From assembly GCA_965203475.1 (NCBI GenBank), contig OZ241890.1:620001-684000 (forward strand): a stretch of 64,000 nt of DNA, written 5' to 3'. The notes below the pieces were generated by a model. It ran no database searches. It had not been told where the DNA came from and worked only from the letters and a program-made list of their open reading frames with translations. Source of the DNA: JABDMD01 sp965203475. GTDB lineage: Bacteria; Pseudomonadota; Gammaproteobacteria; UBA4575. Both the position numbers and the translations under genes were made by a program. Below, piece by piece: positions 35,047 to 43,845 of the stretch (the first letter of the stretch is position 1; the number at the start of each line of letters is the position of its first letter).

Positions 35047-36192
35047 AAGACCATTAATTAAATTTTCCATCCCGATTTCAATATCTTGATCAGATAGAGC
35101 TCCATAGGAAATTCGTAAGTAACAACCTGTGCTTATGCCGAATGCAGATCCCGGTATGGTTGCAACTTTGTGTTTTTTGATAAGAGCTTTAGCAAGTTGT
35201 ATGTCATTCAGTGCTTTATCTATATTTAATAATGTATAAAAAGCACCTTCTGAAACTGGTTTTTGTTTGAGACAGTTTAGCTTTTCAAGCATATTTAATA
35301 CCAGGTTTCGTTTCTTCTGCAACTTCGCTCTTTTCTCTTGTAAAAAATTTTGGCCTGTTTCTAATGCACCAATTGCAGCATATTGAGAAATAATCGGCGG
35401 CGATATTAATATTGTGTCCTGGATTTTTTTCACGGCATCAAATAAATGTATAGGAATTACCATGTAACCAATTCGCCATCCGGCAAACCCATATCCTTTC
35501 GAAAATGAATAAAGAGAAATCGTATGCTCTGTATTCTCTTTATTAGAAGCAACAGAGTAATGAAGATTTTTGTCGTAATAAAAATCTTCATATGCTTCAT
35601 CACTAATGTGATAAATATTATGTTTTTTGCATAACAAATTTACAGCGTCGAGTTCTGTTTTTGTATAAACAGCTCCACTTGGATTATTAGGGCTAATAGT
35701 GACGATTGCTTTAGTGCGTTCTGTAATTGCTGCTTCAAGTTTATCTATATACAAATGGAAGTCTTTACCTGTAGCAACCAATACCGCTTTGCAGCGTTCC
35801 ATGGCTAATGACATTTCATGATTAAAGTAATAGGGGATCGGAAGTATTACCTCATCGCTCGGATCTGTGATTGCAAGAATTGCAGTGTTAAAGGCCATAT
35901 TAGATCCGGCTGTTACAACAATAATGTTATTGTCATTAATTACTACGTTATTTTGAGTCTCAAGTTTTTTAATCAAAGCTTGCTGTAGTTCTGGAATACC
36001 TTCTACAGGACCATATCGGTTAATTGATTCGTCATTTATGTGATTTTGCACCTTAGTAAAGGCTTCGGGAGGAGGCCCGTAATAAGCAACTCCTTGACCA
36101 AAAGAAATGGTGCCAGGGTTTTCTCGAGAGAGTGCGCCTATTAATGGAATAATAGGTGCTTGCACAGCTTCCATGCGCTGACTACTTTTCAT
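35035..36192 (-). CDS. PLP-dependent class I/II aminotransferase
   Basis: This 385-residue fold-type I aminotransferase has the PLP-lysine motif SFSKGYGFAGWRIGY, substrate-carboxylate Arg in YLRISYG, TISPNNPSGAVY and a conserved Asn/Asp/Tyr set (ISDEAYEDF). It is closest in style to aspartate or aromatic aminotransferases of the MalY/AspC-like group, but the substrate cannot be read from the sequence. It is downstream of the NorD-like gene by 12 bases on the same strand and may be the last gene of that operon. Confidence 0.85.
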   Translation of the reverse strand: MKSSQRMEAVQAPIIPLIGALSRENPGTISFGQGVAYYGPPPEAFTKVQNHINDESINRYGPVEGIPELQQALIKKLETQNNVVINDNNIIVVTAGSNMAFNTAILAITDPSDEVILPIPYYFNHEMSLAMERCKAVLVATGKDFHLYIDKLEAAITERTKAIVTISPNNPSGAVYTKTELDAVNLLCKKHNIYHISDEAYEDFYYDKNLHYSVASNKENTEHTISLYSFSKGYGFAGWRIGYMVIPIHLFDAVKKIQDTILISPPIISQYAAIGALETGQNFLQEKRAKLQKKRNLVLNMLEKLNCLKQKPVSEGAFYTLLNIDKALNDIQLAKALIKKHKVATIPGSAFGISTGCYLRISYGALSDQDIEIGMENLINGLAGC

Positions 36193-36204
36193 AATCTAGT
36201 TAAA

Positions 36205-38445
36205 TTAATTTGTAATGCGACGATAAATGTCAGAAACTTTATACGGAAGCTTGTCTACTTTATCAACGACGGCAAAATTTACTGCGCCATACATATGTTT
36301 TAAGTAATCCATCGCTTCTTGGTCAATCGTAATGCAGAACGGATGAATTCCTAAAAATTTTGCCTCAATTAATGCGCGTCGAGTATCTTCAATTCCATAG
36401 GGGCCACGATAACCGTCCCTATCGTCTGGTCTGCCGTCCGATAGTGTTATCAACAGCTTCGTGCGGGCTTCTATTTGGTTGAGCAGCATCGTCAAATGTC
36501 GAATTGCGGCACCCATGCGGGTGTAATCTTGCGGCTCAATACCATTGATTCGTGCTTTTATTTCATCGTTGTATGTTTCTTTAAAATTCTTAATCTTGTA
36601 TAGCTCGCAGCTTTCGTGGGTAGCGCCTGAAAATCCATAGATTGCATATCGATCACCTAAGGTTTCTAAAGCTTCACACAATAATATGAGTGATACTCGT
36701 TCCATTTCGTTGACCCAGCCCGTAGTAGAGCCACTCATGTCAATCATAAACATTACAGCAATGTTGCGATCCATTTTTCGAGATTTTATGAATAAATTTT
36801 GCGAGGCTTCTAAACCAATTTGTGTATCGCTATATGCTTCGATGACAGCATCTAGATCTATATCTTCACCATAGGGTTGGTGTTTTAGTCTTTTATCATC
36901 TTCTCGTAAAGCCTCAAAGGTTCGGTGTAAATGTTTTAATAAAGATCGATGTTTGAATAATGTTTCATCTACAAAATTGTTATATACAGGCTTTATGTCG
37001 TGCTCTCTTAGATGACACCATTCTTTACGATATCTTTGCCTAGAATGATCCCACTCATCGTATAAATACACTTTATCTTTATCGATTGTGTTTGAATCGT
37101 CTAGGTTAGGTTGATCAGTAGTATACTCAGTTTCAATTTCTTCGTTTTGAATTTCTGTTATTAAGTAAGGATCTGGAATTTCTCCTAGGTCCTGTAAAAT
37201 AGACTGTAAAAGTTGTTGAATATCCTCTGGAGGGTCAATTGCTTGTTCGTTGAAGTTTAATTGGATTGAAAAACCTTCTGGTGAATCCTCGTCTTCAATT
37301 TCTTCAATTGAAAATCTTTCACTGTCTTCTAATTCAGTATTTGTGTATACCACATTGGTATCTAATTCTTGTTGTAGTTCTGTCAGTCGTTGCTGAAGTT
37401 GTTCTTGCTCTTTTTCGATTCTTGATTGAATTGTCTTCCAAGTTCTTCTCGGCTCTAAGGTTCCTTGATAAATTTTATCTTCAGGAAACAAATTTTCTTT
37501 GTAAACAGATTCTAAAAAAAACATTGTGTCTTTAACGGTTGCATCTTTTTGTTGCAATACCTCATGAGCGCGTTTCCAGTTTTTTGATAATGAGTCTGTG
37601 TTTAGTGTCCCACTAATATTTTTCATAACACGTGCTACTCCGGGTAACTCACGTGCAATGCATGCATCTAAGCGAATTGTTTCAAGTTTATGAAATATAG
37701 ATTGTGCACGTTCAGAATCTTTGAAGGTTTTAACTAAAGCATCTACATTCATTCGCCATGTTCCAAACCAAGTTTGCGCCCATTGGTGAACTGTCATTGC
37801 TTTATATAAAGTAAAATTTTCATCCTGATTGTTGTAGGTTGATATAAATTCAGGAAGTCGAATAGATTCTGTATCACAAAAATGTTGATCACTAATTTCA
37901 ATATTTAGACGACGCCCGCTAAGTCCAATGACGAAGCTTTCAAGAATTCTTGAGATGTCATTAATGGATACACTCGCAGGGGCATGAGATATGGACGCAA
38001 CATATTCTTTAACCTTGTGTAGCTGTTCTATAGCACTATTTAAGCCATTTTCTTGGTGATTTTTTAATAACTTAGAAATCCAGTCATCCCATTGACTTTC
38101 GTCTAGGGTTTGTAAACCTACATGGCCTAAATGACAAAAATTAAATCCGAGCTCAATATCGGTGTTGCATAATTGTTCTACTGTGGATAAAAAACGATCT
38201 TGGTCCACTTTAGGAAATTCCGCTAAATTCTTTGCAGGCTCAAATACTCCTCGTTGTGCGGAAAGAACAGGCTCAACAAGTAATTCCATACGTAATTGCA
38301 ATTCGCGAATGCCCATTCCACCATAAGAAGCACTGGTAGTTAATCCTTGTCGTTCCAAGGATTTTATAAATCCACCTTCTTCACTGTAAGCACGTATTTC
38401 TACTTTTTCACGCTTCTTTTTAGGTTTCTTTTTTTTCCAAAACAT
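36205..38445 (-). CDS. NorD/CbbO-like VWA-domain protein
   Basis: This 746-residue protein has a C-terminal von Willebrand A domain with a complete MIDAS (DMSGSTTGW near residue 565, then TRMGAAIRHL and TLSDGRPDD), as in NorD and CbbO. The long N-terminal part is helical and acidic. NorD/CbbO proteins work with a MoxR-type AAA+ ATPase (NorQ/CbbQ) to insert metal or activate enzymes; no MoxR gene is present here. It ends the run VWA, J-domain, NorD, each separated by a few bases, which suggests a metal-insertion or protein-remodelling complex. Confidence 0.85.
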   Translation of the reverse strand: MFWKKKKPKKKREKVEIRAYSEEGGFIKSLERQGLTTSASYGGMGIRELQLRMELLVEPVLSAQRGVFEPAKNLAEFPKVDQDRFLSTVEQLCNTDIELGFNFCHLGHVGLQTLDESQWDDWISKLLKNHQENGLNSAIEQLHKVKEYVASISHAPASVSINDISRILESFVIGLSGRRLNIEISDQHFCDTESIRLPEFISTYNNQDENFTLYKAMTVHQWAQTWFGTWRMNVDALVKTFKDSERAQSIFHKLETIRLDACIARELPGVARVMKNISGTLNTDSLSKNWKRAHEVLQQKDATVKDTMFFLESVYKENLFPEDKIYQGTLEPRRTWKTIQSRIEKEQEQLQQRLTELQQELDTNVVYTNTELEDSERFSIEEIEDEDSPEGFSIQLNFNEQAIDPPEDIQQLLQSILQDLGEIPDPYLITEIQNEEIETEYTTDQPNLDDSNTIDKDKVYLYDEWDHSRQRYRKEWCHLREHDIKPVYNNFVDETLFKHRSLLKHLHRTFEALREDDKRLKHQPYGEDIDLDAVIEAYSDTQIGLEASQNLFIKSRKMDRNIAVMFMIDMSGSTTGWVNEMERVSLILLCEALETLGDRYAIYGFSGATHESCELYKIKNFKETYNDEIKARINGIEPQDYTRMGAAIRHLTMLLNQIEARTKLLITLSDGRPDDRDGYRGPYGIEDTRRALIEAKFLGIHPFCITIDQEAMDYLKHMYGAVNFAVVDKVDKLPYKVSDIYRRITN

Positions 38446-38450
38446 AATAC

Positions 38451-39182
38451 TTAGGCAGCTTTTTTTAGTAGTATGTTTTTAGCTTGATTAATCTTCGCAG
38501 CAAGGTAATCATTGCCGCCACGGTCTGGATGTAGTTTTTGCATTAATCTTCGATGTGCATCAATAATTTCTTCTTCACTTACATTCTTGTCCAGTCCTAA
38601 GATGTTATACGCTTCATCAATCGACATGGTAGCCCTCGAATTGTCTGCTTGTTGAGATTGATTTGCTTCATCAACATAGTCACGCCAAGTATCTTGATGA
38701 GTTCTATCAAGATAGGCTTCTAAGAGTTGTTTTGAGTCCGAATCTAATTGCGAAAGTTCTGCATGTAGTTTCATTAACCCCGATAGAGACATATCTGATA
38801 AGTTTTTCCCTATGAATTTTCCTTTTTTTACTTTTCCATGCATATGGCCGGTGGCATGTTCTAGGCTCATAGATAGATATTCAGTTTCTACATTTGAAGT
38901 TTGATTTGTTGAAGCTCCAGACTGCATGTTGCGAAATTGTGTAAATAACCTGCCAAACATTGGGATATAACTCATTAATCCAAGTATGCGTCGAAACACA
39001 GGAACAATTGCAGCAAGCGCTGCAAACAACCAATGAGCTCTTCCAGTAGCTACTAATCCAATAAGAATAATTGCTACAAAAATTGCAATGGCTTGAAATT
39101 GTTTTTGTTTTGGTTGCTTACTTACCCAACGTATGAAAATCAATACACCTATGATGCCTATGATGAGTAAAATTTGCTGCAT
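38451..39182 (-). CDS. Membrane-anchored J-domain protein
   Basis: This 243-residue protein has two N-terminal hydrophobic segments (residues ~2-16 and ~30-60) and a C-terminal J domain. The J domain contains EAYNILGLDKNVSEEEIIDAHRRLMQKLHPDRGG with the HPD tripeptide that stimulates DnaK ATPase. It resembles Tim14-type co-chaperones, which recruit Hsp70 to a membrane site. Its start overlaps the stop of the upstream VWA gene by one base, so translation is probably coupled. Confidence 0.9.
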   Translation of the reverse strand: MQQILLIIGIIGVLIFIRWVSKQPKQKQFQAIAIFVAIILIGLVATGRAHWLFAALAAIVPVFRRILGLMSYIPMFGRLFTQFRNMQSGASTNQTSNVETEYLSMSLEHATGHMHGKVKKGKFIGKNLSDMSLSGLMKLHAELSQLDSDSKQLLEAYLDRTHQDTWRDYVDEANQSQQADNSRATMSIDEAYNILGLDKNVSEEEIIDAHRRLMQKLHPDRGGNDYLAAKINQAKNILLKKAA

Positions 39183-39895
39183 TAGGATGATTGATCCGTT
39201 AGTTGATTGATGATCTCATTTTTTAAATTGGCATTAGTTTTACTATGAGCTTTGAGTGCTTTTACGCCTCCCACTGCGTACACAGCAACCGCTTTTAATA
39301 AAGCGCGTAATTGCTCGGCACTGGACTGATCAAATTTACAATATGCGCCTTTCGTAATCTTCGCCATTTGGCGAAATGTACGTTCAGCCATAACATCTTG
39401 GCCTTCGTGGAAAATAAATATGGGGATGCCATGTAATGCCAGTTTTCCTGCTTGGCCTAGCAATTTGTCTGCTAACTCTTCCATACAATCGCCAACAAAT
39501 ACCAGCGCATTAATTTTATGTTGTTTAGCTTCGAGTAGTGTATGGTCTAAAATTCTTGAAATTTGAGTTTGTCCGGCTTTACATCGCACTATAGACATTA
39601 CATTTTGCAATTGTGATGCATTTTGAGTCCAATCATGCGCTTGAAATTCGCCATACCCATGGTAATAGCATAATTGAATGAGTAACTTTCCTAGTGCAGC
39701 TGTTTCGGTGAACATATCTGCCTGAATTTGGCATGCCATGTCCCAACAGGGTTCACGACTAGCCGTTGCATCCATTGCAAATATCAATCTTCCACAAGAT
39801 TCCGTTTGTATGGGAACTGGTGATTTTGCTACTTGGTCCAGAAACTCTGCTACAGATGAATTTTGTGTAGAAATGCTTTTCTTATTACTGCCCAT
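39182..39895 (-). CDS. VWA-like protein linked to NorD/J-domain genes
   Basis: This 237-residue soluble protein has a VWA-like Rossmann fold. The first motif is degenerate: LIFAMDATASREPCWDMA contains Asp-x-Thr-x-Ser instead of DxSxS, followed by LVFVGDCMEE and GIPIFIFHEG. Metal binding is therefore possible but altered. As first gene of the operon with the J-domain and NorD-like genes, it likely joins the same complex. No signal peptide is visible. Confidence 0.78.
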   Translation of the reverse strand: MGSNKKSISTQNSSVAEFLDQVAKSPVPIQTESCGRLIFAMDATASREPCWDMACQIQADMFTETAALGKLLIQLCYYHGYGEFQAHDWTQNASQLQNVMSIVRCKAGQTQISRILDHTLLEAKQHKINALVFVGDCMEELADKLLGQAGKLALHGIPIFIFHEGQDVMAERTFRQMAKITKGAYCKFDQSSAEQLRALLKAVAVYAVGGVKALKAHSKTNANLKNEIINQLTDQSS

Positions 39896-39994
39896 TGAAA
39901 ACTAAGAATTGACTTACAAATTTTTTATAGTTTAACCCATATTGGACGTTTGATCGTTTAACCATATAAACCTAGCAAAATAAAAGGATTAACC

Positions 39995-41455
39995 ATGAAA
40001 CGATTAAAACTATTATCTGTATTTATAGTCAGTACCATAATTAACATTTTCTCAGGTGCTGCAGTTGCCACAGCTGATCTACGCGAAGTTAATAGTAATT
40101 TAGCAGATCAAAAGGAGGTAGCACTTACCATCTACAACGATCAATTGGCACTTGTAAAGGATTTGCGAGTTATTCGCTTAGAGCGCGGATTTAATCAGTT
40201 GGCATTTCGTGAAGTAAGTGCACAGATGAGACCAGAGACAGCATTATTTCGAAATTTGAGTAAAGTTGATGATTATCGTCTTATAGAACAGAACTTTAAT
40301 TTTGATTTATTAACGCCTCAAAAGTTACTCGAGAAATATGTTGGCAAAGAAGTTCGTATAGTTAAAACACATCCTCAGACAGGAGAGGAATCGATTGTGG
40401 TTGCTACTGTATTAAGTGTAAACAATGGAGTTGTACTGAGAATCGGCGATCAAATTCATACAGGAGTACCCGGTAGAATTGTGTTTGACAAAATTCCTGA
40501 AAATCTTCGTGATAGGCCTACATTAGTAATGCAACTAAATAGTGGAACATCTAATCCTCAAGATGTACAGCTTACATATTTAACAGGCGGATTATCATGG
40601 AAAGCCGATTATGTGGCGGAGTTGGATAAAAGTGATAAATATTTAGATTTAACAGGGTGGGTAACATTAAGCAATCTAAGTGGTACAAGCTATAAAAATG
40701 CAAAACTACAACTTGTTGCGGGTGATGTAAACCGTGTTAAAAATGATTACAAAGAAGCCAGCAAAAAATTTCGAATGCTAGCATCCGATACAGCAGTTGC
40801 AGAACAGGATATGATAGAAGAAGCATTATTTGAATATCATTTATATACCTTACAACGACCTACTGATATTTTAGAAAATCAAACGAAACAGGTTTCATTG
40901 CTGAATGCTACGAGAGTGCCTGTTAAAAAAGAATTTTTACTTCAAGGCCAACATTATTATTACCAAAGTTCTTATGGATCTATTGGGGAAAAAATGAAAG
41001 TTGGCGTGTATGTAGAATTTAACAACAGCAAAACTTCGAATCTTGGACTACCATTGCCGAAGGGTGTAGTCCGTGTATATAAAAACGATCGATCAGGTAA
41101 TGCGCAATTCGTAGGCGAGGATCATATTGATCATACACCTAAAAAGGAAAATGTTAAGCTTAAGCTTGGAGATGCGTTTGATGTAACTGCAGATAAAAAA
41201 CAGACAAGCTTTAAAAAAGCCCACGCCATTGGTAAATATGACTATGCGTATATTGCCAGTTTCCAAGTTGATCTTAAAAATGCCAAGTCTGAAGAAGTGG
41301 AAGTTGTTGTGCGGGAACCCATTCCAGGTGATTGGCAAATGAGAAAAGAAAGTCATAAACATGTTAAAGTGGCTGCCGGAACAGCAGAATGGAAAATTAA
41401 AGTGCCTGCTGAAGGGAAAACATCACTCATCTATGACGTTTTAGTCCGCTATTGA
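39995..41455 (+). CDS. Exported DUF4139 domain protein
   Basis: This 486-residue protein has an N-terminal signal peptide ending around GAAVATA. The mature part matches DUF4139 proteins: VALTIYNDQLALVKDLRVIRLERGFNQLAFREVSAQMRPETALF, and near the middle YLTGGLSWKADYVAEL. It is beta-rich and periplasmic or outer-membrane associated. Function is unknown. An AAAGGA lies before the ATG. The divergent VWA operon begins 100 bases upstream; the EamA gene follows after 13 bases. Confidence 0.88.
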   Translation: MKRLKLLSVFIVSTIINIFSGAAVATADLREVNSNLADQKEVALTIYNDQLALVKDLRVIRLERGFNQLAFREVSAQMRPETALFRNLSKVDDYRLIEQNFNFDLLTPQKLLEKYVGKEVRIVKTHPQTGEESIVVATVLSVNNGVVLRIGDQIHTGVPGRIVFDKIPENLRDRPTLVMQLNSGTSNPQDVQLTYLTGGLSWKADYVAELDKSDKYLDLTGWVTLSNLSGTSYKNAKLQLVAGDVNRVKNDYKEASKKFRMLASDTAVAEQDMIEEALFEYHLYTLQRPTDILENQTKQVSLLNATRVPVKKEFLLQGQHYYYQSSYGSIGEKMKVGVYVEFNNSKTSNLGLPLPKGVVRVYKNDRSGNAQFVGEDHIDHTPKKENVKLKLGDAFDVTADKKQTSFKKAHAIGKYDYAYIASFQVDLKNAKSEEVEVVVREPIPGDWQMRKESHKHVKVAAGTAEWKIKVPAEGKTSLIYDVLVRY

Positions 41456-41468
41456 TATTCATTGAACC

Positions 41469-42371
41469 ATGCAACGTGCCAGTAGTTTAGATTGGCTAGG
41501 GCTTATTGCCCTAGTCATTATGTTTGGTAGTGCATTTATGTTTACTAAATTTGCAGTAGAGGATTTTAATCCTTATGTGGTTGCAGCGGGTAGAATAATT
41601 ATTGCGGCTTTATTTTTACTTGGTGTTTCGTTGGTACGAAAAGAAAAGTTCTATTTTGTTAGAACTACTTGGCCATTATTAACTGCTCTGGCTATATTTG
41701 GGGATTGTTTGCCATTTTATCTTATTAGTTGGGGTCAGCAAACAGTAGATAGCAGTATTGCTGGAATTCTGATGGCAGTCATGCCTTTAACAACAATTGT
41801 TTTGGCACATTTTTTTGTGATTAATGAACGATTAACATTAAATCGAGTGGTTGGTTTTTTTCTAGGGTTTTTAGGAATATTAATTTTATTAGGACCGGCC
41901 GCATTTCAAAAGATAGAGCATGGGCATTACATTTTAATTCCGATGTTAGCCATTTTGGGCGGCGCCGTGAGTTATGCTGTAAATACCATATTGGCTAAAA
42001 GATTACCCAATGAAAGTTTTATTGCGATATCTACAGCAGTGTTATTAATTGCAAGTCTTATTATGCTTCCTTTTTTGTTTTTCTCGTTTGGATCATTTAG
42101 CTGGAGTGTGACTGTGGAATCGGTTGTGTCTTTGATAGTTTTAGGATTATTCCCAACTGCAATAGCTACAATAATTTATTTTGCAATTATTGCGCGTATA
42201 GGCCCATCATTCCTTTCGCAGATTAACTATCTAATACCCGTCTGGGCCGTTTTAATGGGAGTTATATTTCTAAAAGAACATATCAATGCTAATGCATATA
42301 TTGCATTAATTGTAATTCTGCTTGGAATTGCAATAGCACAAAGAAGAAAGATGTCCTTTGCGCGATTTTAA
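41469..42371 (+). CDS. EamA/DMT-family transporter
   Basis: This 300-residue membrane protein has about ten helices in two EamA repeats (residues ~10-140 and ~155-295), the drug/metabolite transporter architecture. The repeat signatures include FGSAFMFTKFAVEDFNPYVVAAGR and the final helices LIPVWAVLMGVIFLKEHI. It probably exports a metabolite such as an amino acid or derivative; substrate unknown. It is convergent with the thioredoxin-like gene. Confidence 0.88.
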   Translation: MQRASSLDWLGLIALVIMFGSAFMFTKFAVEDFNPYVVAAGRIIIAALFLLGVSLVRKEKFYFVRTTWPLLTALAIFGDCLPFYLISWGQQTVDSSIAGILMAVMPLTTIVLAHFFVINERLTLNRVVGFFLGFLGILILLGPAAFQKIEHGHYILIPMLAILGGAVSYAVNTILAKRLPNESFIAISTAVLLIASLIMLPFLFFSFGSFSWSVTVESVVSLIVLGLFPTAIATIIYFAIIARIGPSFLSQINYLIPVWAVLMGVIFLKEHINANAYIALIVILLGIAIAQRRKMSFARF

Positions 42372-42376
42372 TTAGA

Positions 42377-42898
42377 CTAATTAGATTTTCTATTGATAAA
42401 TTCTTCTAAGGCTTCGATTTTAACGGGCCCTGGATTATGTCCAACTAATTGCCCTTCAGGATTAAACATTAAATAGGTGGGAGTGCCACGCAACGGTTCA
42501 TCAGTTGATGATTGATAATTAAATGCGACTACTGATAGTTCACCGACTAAGTTTTTAAATGACATTGGCATTTCATCGATATGTTGCGTAATGCTTTCCA
42601 GATTTGAATAACCATCGAGTGAAACACCAATAACTTTTGCAACAGTACTTTTATGTTTATCATGAAATTCAGACATAATGGGATATTCGCGAACACAAAT
42701 ACCACAGGTGCTGGACCAAAGCATTACAAGAGTCCATTTCCCTTCTTCAAAGTGTTGGAAGAGGGTTGTAAATTTGCCATCCAATGTCCTCACTTCTGTC
42801 CAGTTTGATGCAATACCAATACTAGGCAGTGACAGTATTAAAGTTATTGCTATAAATAACTTAGTTGCATGAAGCATATGTACAAATTTTAAAACCAT
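42377..42898 (-). CDS. Exported thioredoxin-like protein (TlpA/ResA type)
   Basis: This 173-residue periplasmic thioredoxin-fold protein has a signal or anchor segment at residues ~10-31, a CxxC active site Cys65-Gly-Ile-Cys68 in WSSTCGICVREYP, and cis-Pro in RGTPTYLMFNPEG. Relatives reduce apocytochrome thiols or act on periplasmic proteins. I selected ATG 42898 because AAGGAT lies at suitable spacing; the longer ORF to 43066 would overlap the divergent ICL-family gene. Confidence 0.85.
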   Translation of the reverse strand: MVLKFVHMLHATKLFIAITLILSLPSIGIASNWTEVRTLDGKFTTLFQHFEEGKWTLVMLWSSTCGICVREYPIMSEFHDKHKSTVAKVIGVSLDGYSNLESITQHIDEMPMSFKNLVGELSVVAFNYQSSTDEPLRGTPTYLMFNPEGQLVGHNPGPVKIEALEEFINRKSN

Positions 42899-42987
42899 GC
42901 TTATCATCCTTGAATCTGAGAACTTTTTGTAGGCTTTAATAATACCTAGTTCAGACATCCATTCCCAATTAAAAGTGAGAATAATTA

Positions 42988-43845
42988 ATGAAAAATAGTA
43001 TTCAATGCGTTTTGGACGAAGTTGGATCACTGGCTTTCCCAGGAATTTATGACACCTTGTCTGCAAAAATTGCGGAACAAGTGGGGTTTCCCATGGCCTT
43101 TATTTCTGGGTATTCATTGGCTGCCGCCACCATTGGTGAGCCAGACTTTGGCTTGCTCACACAAACAGAAGTTGTAGAACGCGCTCGAGCAATATGCACA
43201 AGTGTTTCAATACCAATCATAGTAGATGCAGATACTGGCTATGGAAATCCTTTAAATGTGTACCGGACCGTTGAGCAATTAATTGATGCCGGAGCTAAAG
43301 GTTGTTTTTTAGAAGATCAAGTTTGGCCAAAAAAATGTGGTCATATGCGAAATAAAAAAGTAATCGAGCGTGAAGAGTATCTAAATAAGATTAAGGCTGC
43401 TGTAGATGCAAGAGGCGATGCTGATTTTTTTATTGTTGCGCGAACAGATGCAGAAGCTGTTGTAGGGCTCGAAGAAGCAATTACACGTGTTAAGCAAGCT
43501 AGGGAATTAGGGGCTGATGCCAGTTTTGTAGAAGCTCCTGGTTCGCTTGAACAAATGAAGAAAATAGGATTCGAAGCACCTAAACCTATTGTTGCAAATA
43601 TGATAGAAGGTGGAAAAACACCAGTATTACAAAAACAAGAATTGTCCGAATTAGGATTCCAGTTAATTTTATATCCTTTAACTGGGTTATTTGCAGCAGG
43701 TAAAACAATTCAAAAATTTTATTCAACATTACATAATAATGGAACTACATTGGGCATGGAGGCCGATCTTTTAAACTTTACTGAGTTTAATGAATTAATA
43801 GGGGTAGAAGAAAAGTATCAATTATCAGAAAAATATGAGGCTTAG
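42988..43845 (+). CDS. Isocitrate lyase/PEP mutase superfamily lyase
   Basis: This 285-residue TIM-barrel enzyme has DADTGYGNPLNVYRTV and the loop LEDQVWPKKCGHMRNKKV. The KKCGH catalytic cysteine motif identifies a lyase (2-methylisocitrate lyase, oxaloacetate decarboxylase or dimethylmalate lyase-like) rather than a phosphonate mutase. The exact substrate cannot be deduced; no prpC or prpD is nearby. Its stop overlaps that of the convergent dicarboxylate carrier, hinting at related C4-acid metabolism only by location. Confidence 0.85.
   Translation: MKNSIQCVLDEVGSLAFPGIYDTLSAKIAEQVGFPMAFISGYSLAAATIGEPDFGLLTQTEVVERARAICTSVSIPIIVDADTGYGNPLNVYRTVEQLIDAGAKGCFLEDQVWPKKCGHMRNKKVIEREEYLNKIKAAVDARGDADFFIVARTDAEAVVGLEEAITRVKQARELGADASFVEAPGSLEQMKKIGFEAPKPIVANMIEGGKTPVLQKQELSELGFQLILYPLTGLFAAGKTIQKFYSTLHNNGTTLGMEADLLNFTEFNELIGVEEKYQLSEKYEA

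Noticed and set aside
42899..43066. N-terminal extension of the thioredoxin-like protein
   Set aside because: It would overlap the divergent ICL-family gene; ATG 42898 has a better ribosome site and gives a normal signal segment.
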